From CAZVWQ01 sp964631275 (GTDB lineage Bacteria; Patescibacteriota; JACMRA01): 6,110 nt of DNA. The stretch is from the NCBI GenBank assembly GCA_964631275.1, contig CAZVWQ010000040.1:1-6110 (forward strand), in the 5' to 3' direction. This document shows positions 4,548-6,110 of the stretch, piece by piece (within the stretch, counting starts at the first letter, position 1; each line of letters opens with the position of its first letter). The notes beneath the pieces were generated by a model, which had not been told where the DNA came from, did not search any database, and saw only the letters and a program-made list of their open reading frames with translations. The translations under genes were made by a program, and so were the position numbers.

Positions 4548-5030
4548 TCAGTCGTGCCAGCTGTAGTTGCCGACGTCGAAGGTGAACCGGCCCCCGCCGC
4601 CGAAAGCGGACAGGAACTCGAGGCCGGAGGCCGACATGGCCTCGTCGCCGTCGGTGACGATCCGGCCCGTCGTGAGCCCGCCGGTCCGAACGACCTGCAT
4701 GAGGTCGAAGGTGACCGACGAGTTCTTGAGAGCATCGCCATCGTCGCCGGCGGGCGTACGACCGGTGAGCGCGACGAGCTGGTCGATGTTGGCCAACGTC
4801 TGGGCGCCGACCTCGCGCACGACGACGTTGCCGGTGCCGCCGGTCTTGCTGCCACCGACGATGTCGGCGACCGCGCCCATGTCTCCCTCGAAATCGAACT
4901 CGAGGAAGCCCCCGGTGCCCGACGAAAGGTCGGTGCAACCGGTGCAGGTCGCCGAGGCCGGCGAGGTGAGGGCGATGGCGGCGACGAGCAAAAAGGCGAT
5001 GGCGGCGATGCCGCCGAAGATGGTCTTCAT
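4548..5030 (-). CDS. Small secreted Gly-rich protein, function unknown
   Basis: The 160-residue product starts with a textbook Sec signal peptide (MKTIFGG, long hydrophobic core, cleavage after SPASA at residue 27). The mature protein opens with TCTGC (Cys29 and Cys32, a CxxC pair) and a Ser/Gly-rich linker. It continues as alternating beta-like and Gly-rich segments (FLEFDFEGD at 42-50, VTFDL at 106-110, GGGGRFTFDVGNYSWHD at the C-terminus). It is acidic and has no lipobox after the core. I do not recognise the family; a surface or appendage-associated structural protein is possible but not shown. Start choice: ATG at 5030 with GGAAAGG about 8 bases upstream. The gene is a single unit with its own promoter (5147-5174), a long structured leader and a terminator. 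Its GC content is the highest in the window (45 of 60 bases at 4621-4680). Confidence 0.8.
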   Translation of the reverse strand: MKTIFGGIAAIAFLLVAAIALTSPASATCTGCTDLSSGTGGFLEFDFEGDMGAVADIVGGSKTGGTGNVVVREVGAQTLANIDQLVALTGRTPAGDDGDALKNSSVTFDLMQVVRTGGLTTGRIVTDGDEAMSASGLEFLSAFGGGGRFTFDVGNYSWHD

Positions 5031-5140
5031 GGAAGGTACCTTTCCGTTGTGCGCGTGCCGAAGGCGACGCGCGGGTGAAGCCCAATCCAGAAGGATGGGC
5101 GTTGGGCACGACGCTTATCGCCGCACCCCTTGAACGAGCT
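5031..5140 (-). promoter_or_regulatory. Structured 5' leader of the 160-residue secreted protein gene
   Basis: The predicted transcript has about 110 untranslated bases. On the minus strand GCCCATCC (5093-5100) pairs with GGATTGGGC (5080-5088), and a 9-bp stem with one bulge forms from 5051-5059 and 5063-5072. An alternative 6-bp stem pairs GCCCAA (5102-5107) with the same TTGGGC (5080-5085), so the two cannot form together. The Shine-Dalgarno region at 5031-5045 is itself self-complementary (AAGGTACCTT). I cannot match it to a known riboswitch class. Confidence 0.45.
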
Positions 5141-5146
5141 GCGAGT

Positions 5147-5174
5147 ATATTACACACCTTTTAAGCTTCGTCAA
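5147..5174 (-). promoter_or_regulatory. Promoter of the 160-residue secreted protein gene
   Basis: On the minus strand TTGACG (5169-5174) is followed after 16 bases by TAATAT (5147-5152). AATATA at 17 bases is an overlapping alternative. Transcription would start near 5140. Confidence 0.62.
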
Positions 5175-5242
5175 TACATTCCGGTAATATGCACACACAA
5201 ATAGCGGATTTAGTAGCAAAGCTAAATAACCGTCAAAATGAA

Positions 5243-5263
5243 CTTGGAAGTCGGACTTCCAAG
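5243..5263 (-). repeat. Palindrome downstream of the toxin gene, possible terminator
   Basis: CTTGGAAGT (5243-5251) and ACTTCCAAG (5255-5263) are perfect 9-bp arms around CGG. It lies 52 bases beyond the toxin stop codon. On the minus strand TTCATTTTGA follows, a weak T-rich tail, so it may end the toxin-antitoxin transcript. Its inner 8-bp arms are identical to those at 5885-5904. Apart from this, the bases from 5175 to 5315 hold nothing I can identify. Confidence 0.65.
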
Positions 5264-5315
5264 AAGTGGTTCAGCGCATCCCTTCATCACATCGTCGTCA
5301 TAGAAAGGTAGATCA

Positions 5316-5573
5316 TCAGTCGTACACGTCGTGGGTGCCAATACGGTAAAAGCGCACGGTATTAGCTTCCGCGAAATCGAAAATGATGCGGTGTGAGTAG
5401 GTGATAGAGAACGCCCAAAAACCATCCAGCGAACCGGATAGCTTGTGTGTTTTGAGACGCGGGTCGAAGGGATCCAAGCGAAACAGTTTCTCTTTCTTCT
5501 CCGCTGCCTCCTGCACTTCGCGCGGTAACTTCTTGTATTCTTTGGCGAATCGAGGCAGGTAGATGATCCGCAT
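5316..5573 (-). CDS. RelE/ParE-superfamily toxin of a type II toxin-antitoxin system
   Basis: This 85-residue protein has the size and pattern of RelE/YafQ-type toxins, which cut mRNA on the ribosome. It opens with the beta strand MRIIYLPRFAKEYKKLP, then a helical pair (to about residue 32). LDPFDPRLKTHKLSGSLDGFWAF (33-55) is a hallmark stretch of this group, and HRIIFDF (61-67), VRFYRIGTHDVYD (73-85) complete the beta sheet. Candidate catalytic residues are Lys41, His43, Lys44, Arg62, Arg77 and the terminal His81/Tyr84. All look intact, so the toxin is probably active. The ATG at 5573 lies only 7 bases after the antitoxin stop and has no properly spaced ribosome site (AGGTG is one base away), so translation is probably coupled to the antitoxin. 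The nucleotide composition is less GC-rich than the genes to its left. Confidence 0.87.
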   Translation of the reverse strand: MRIIYLPRFAKEYKKLPREVQEAAEKKEKLFRLDPFDPRLKTHKLSGSLDGFWAFSITYSHRIIFDFAEANTVRFYRIGTHDVYD

Positions 5574-5580
5574 ACACCTG

Positions 5581-5808
5581 CTAGCGCAAGTCAGCGAGCG
5601 AGGTCAGTTTATTTCCTTTGCCCGCCTCAAATTCGGCGCGCTCACGGTGCAACTCGTCGGCCAGCTTAGCTTTCCTGTACTCACGCACCAGATGACGGAA
5701 GAACTCACTCACTGAGCTGAACCCTTCAGCCTTGACCTCGTGACGAACCTCCTTAGCCATGTCGGGCGGCAGAGAGATGTTGATGATGTTGCGAGTGGTT
5801 TGCTTCAT
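5581..5808 (-). CDS. Ribbon-helix-helix antitoxin (CopG/Arc-like)
   Basis: The 75-residue product begins with a beta strand NIINISLP (7-14) followed by a helix (DMAKEVRHEVKAEG), a turn, and a second helix SVSEFFRHLVREYRKAK (32-48). That is the order of a ribbon-helix-helix DNA-binding dimer. The charged C-terminal part (50-75, ending in GNKLTSLADLR) would be the toxin-binding segment. In this family the antitoxin neutralises the toxin and represses its own operon. The gene precedes the RelE-type toxin by 7 bases, the usual order. No Shine-Dalgarno site precedes the ATG at 5808; the promoter places transcription start only a few bases upstream, suggesting leaderless translation. A palindrome overlapping the -10 box is the likely operator. 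Confidence 0.85.
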   Translation of the reverse strand: MKQTTRNIINISLPPDMAKEVRHEVKAEGFSSVSEFFRHLVREYRKAKLADELHRERAEFEAGKGNKLTSLADLR

Positions 5809-5810
5809 GT

Positions 5811-5827
5811 GTAATAAATAATATTAC
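5811..5827. promoter_or_regulatory. Candidate operator of the toxin-antitoxin operon
   Basis: GTAATA (5811-5816) and TATTAC (5822-5827) are a perfect 6-bp inverted repeat around AATAA. It overlaps the -10 box of the toxin-antitoxin promoter and begins 2 bases from the antitoxin start codon, so a bound antitoxin dimer would block RNA polymerase. Confidence 0.5.
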
Positions 5828-5846
5828 AGTGCTCAAAGAACGTCAA
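5818..5846 (-). promoter_or_regulatory. Promoter of the toxin-antitoxin operon
   Basis: On the minus strand TTGACG (5841-5846), a 17-base spacer and TATTAT (5818-5823) match the housekeeping consensus well. Transcription start is expected around 5811, about three bases before the antitoxin ATG. Confidence 0.65.
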
Positions 5847-5884
5847 GTGCTCTGTTAGCGCATGTGCCGCTCCTTGCTGAAGTG

Positions 5885-5904
5885 CTTGGAAGTTACCTTC
5901 CAAG
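5885..5904 (-). repeat. Palindrome downstream of the glycoside hydrolase gene
   Basis: CTTGGAAG (5885-5892) and CTTCCAAG (5897-5904) are perfect 8-bp arms. Read on the minus strand the loop is GTAA, a GNRA-type tetraloop, which favours an RNA hairpin in that direction. It starts 9 bases after the stop codon of the right-edge gene. No T-run follows (CACTTC). Confidence 0.65.
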
Positions 5905-5913
5905 TAGGGGCTT

Positions 5914-6110
5914 CTAGCGCAAACCTCGTGCAAGCGCCTCCATGAGCGGGTGTCGGTCGCCGCGGCGGTTCTCGTCCATGTAGGCCTGGCCGAGGGACCA
6001 GACGATGACGCCACCGAGCCGAGCATCTTTGACCCACGCGCCGCGCGCTTCCGTCCCCCGCTCCCCGACGTAGGTGATGAACTCACAGTTATCGGTGCCT
6101 TTGGGCTCAT
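5914..6110 (-). CDS. Probable GH18-like glycoside hydrolase, C-terminal part only
   Basis: The minus strand is open from the window edge to a TAG at 5914-5916, giving the last 64 residues of a protein whose start lies outside. The stretch VKDARLGGVIVWSLGQAYMD (26-45 of the fragment) resembles the last beta strand of GH18 (chitinase-like) TIM barrels. There, a run of residues such as LGGVMVWELGQD carries a Trp that forms the floor of the sugar-binding site (here Trp37). The tail ENRRGDRHPLMEALARGL fits the closing helix of such a domain. A hydrolase acting on chitin-like or peptidoglycan-like polymers is therefore likely, but the catalytic DxxDxDxE motif would lie outside the window. Other TIM-barrel glycosidases are possible. 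The downstream hairpin at 5885-5904 probably marks the end of its message. Confidence 0.58.
   Translation of the reverse strand, partial: EPKGTDNCEFITYVGERGTEARGAWVKDARLGGVIVWSLGQAYMDENRRGDRHPLMEALARGLR

Noticed and set aside
4444..5157. Extended minus-strand frames running through the terminator between the 160-residue and 107-residue protein genes
   Set aside because: They cross a perfect terminator hairpin and a promoter, and their sequences are Arg-rich shadows of the secreted protein gene. The shorter frames with signal peptides explain the region better.
5855..5863. Minimal ORF ATG-CGC-TAA on the minus strand with an AAGGAG site 6 bases upstream
   Set aside because: It lies upstream of the -35 box of the toxin-antitoxin promoter, so it would not be on that message. 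A three-codon ORF next to a purine-rich motif can occur by chance.
1..6110. CRISPR array, tRNA or rRNA genes, insertion sequence or transposase
   Set aside because: No regularly spaced direct repeats, no cloverleaf or rRNA-like segments, and no transposase motifs were seen on either strand.

Overview
The window looks like a chromosomal piece of a small-genome, host-associated bacterium. A candidate phyla radiation lineage (Patescibacteria, Parcubacteria-like) is my best guess. This rests mainly on the short, archaeal-flavoured uridylate kinase, on a near-leaderless promoter for it, and on how many genes encode small exported proteins I do not recognise. No taxonomic marker here settles it. 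The bacterial -35/-10 promoters, Shine-Dalgarno (SD) sites and lipoboxes make it bacterial rather than archaeal. Most of the window is GC-rich; the toxin-antitoxin module is clearly less so.

Layout, left to right. At 1-177 the start of an exported protein leaves the window on the minus strand. It is divergent from the only plus-strand gene, a UMP kinase (279-959), and their promoters sit almost back to back. A convergent spacer with several hairpins (960-1120) separates the kinase from a lipoprotein L,D-transpeptidase (1121-1762, minus), which has its own strong promoter and terminator. A roughly 335-base stretch without a convincing gene follows (1859-2193).

Next is a minus-strand operon of three exported proteins: a 107-residue secreted protein (4079-4402), a 183-residue lipoprotein (3517-4068) and a 412-residue protein with signal peptide, internal 22-residue repeats and one membrane segment (2222-3460). 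Its promoter's -35 box is built into the terminator of the upstream gene. That upstream gene encodes a 160-residue secreted protein (4548-5030) with a structured leader of about 110 bases and its own promoter.

On the right, a RelE-type toxin/ribbon-helix-helix antitoxin pair (5316-5808, minus) is bracketed by two palindromes with identical 8-bp arms. The window ends inside the 3' end of a probable GH18-like glycoside hydrolase (5914-6110, minus).

Taken together, the window is mostly cell-envelope and surface functions: peptidoglycan cross-linking, four or five exported proteins of unknown role and a possible polysaccharide hydrolase, next to one nucleotide-metabolism gene and one stress or maintenance module. 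The three-gene exported operon and its leader and terminator architecture are the part most likely to be undescribed.
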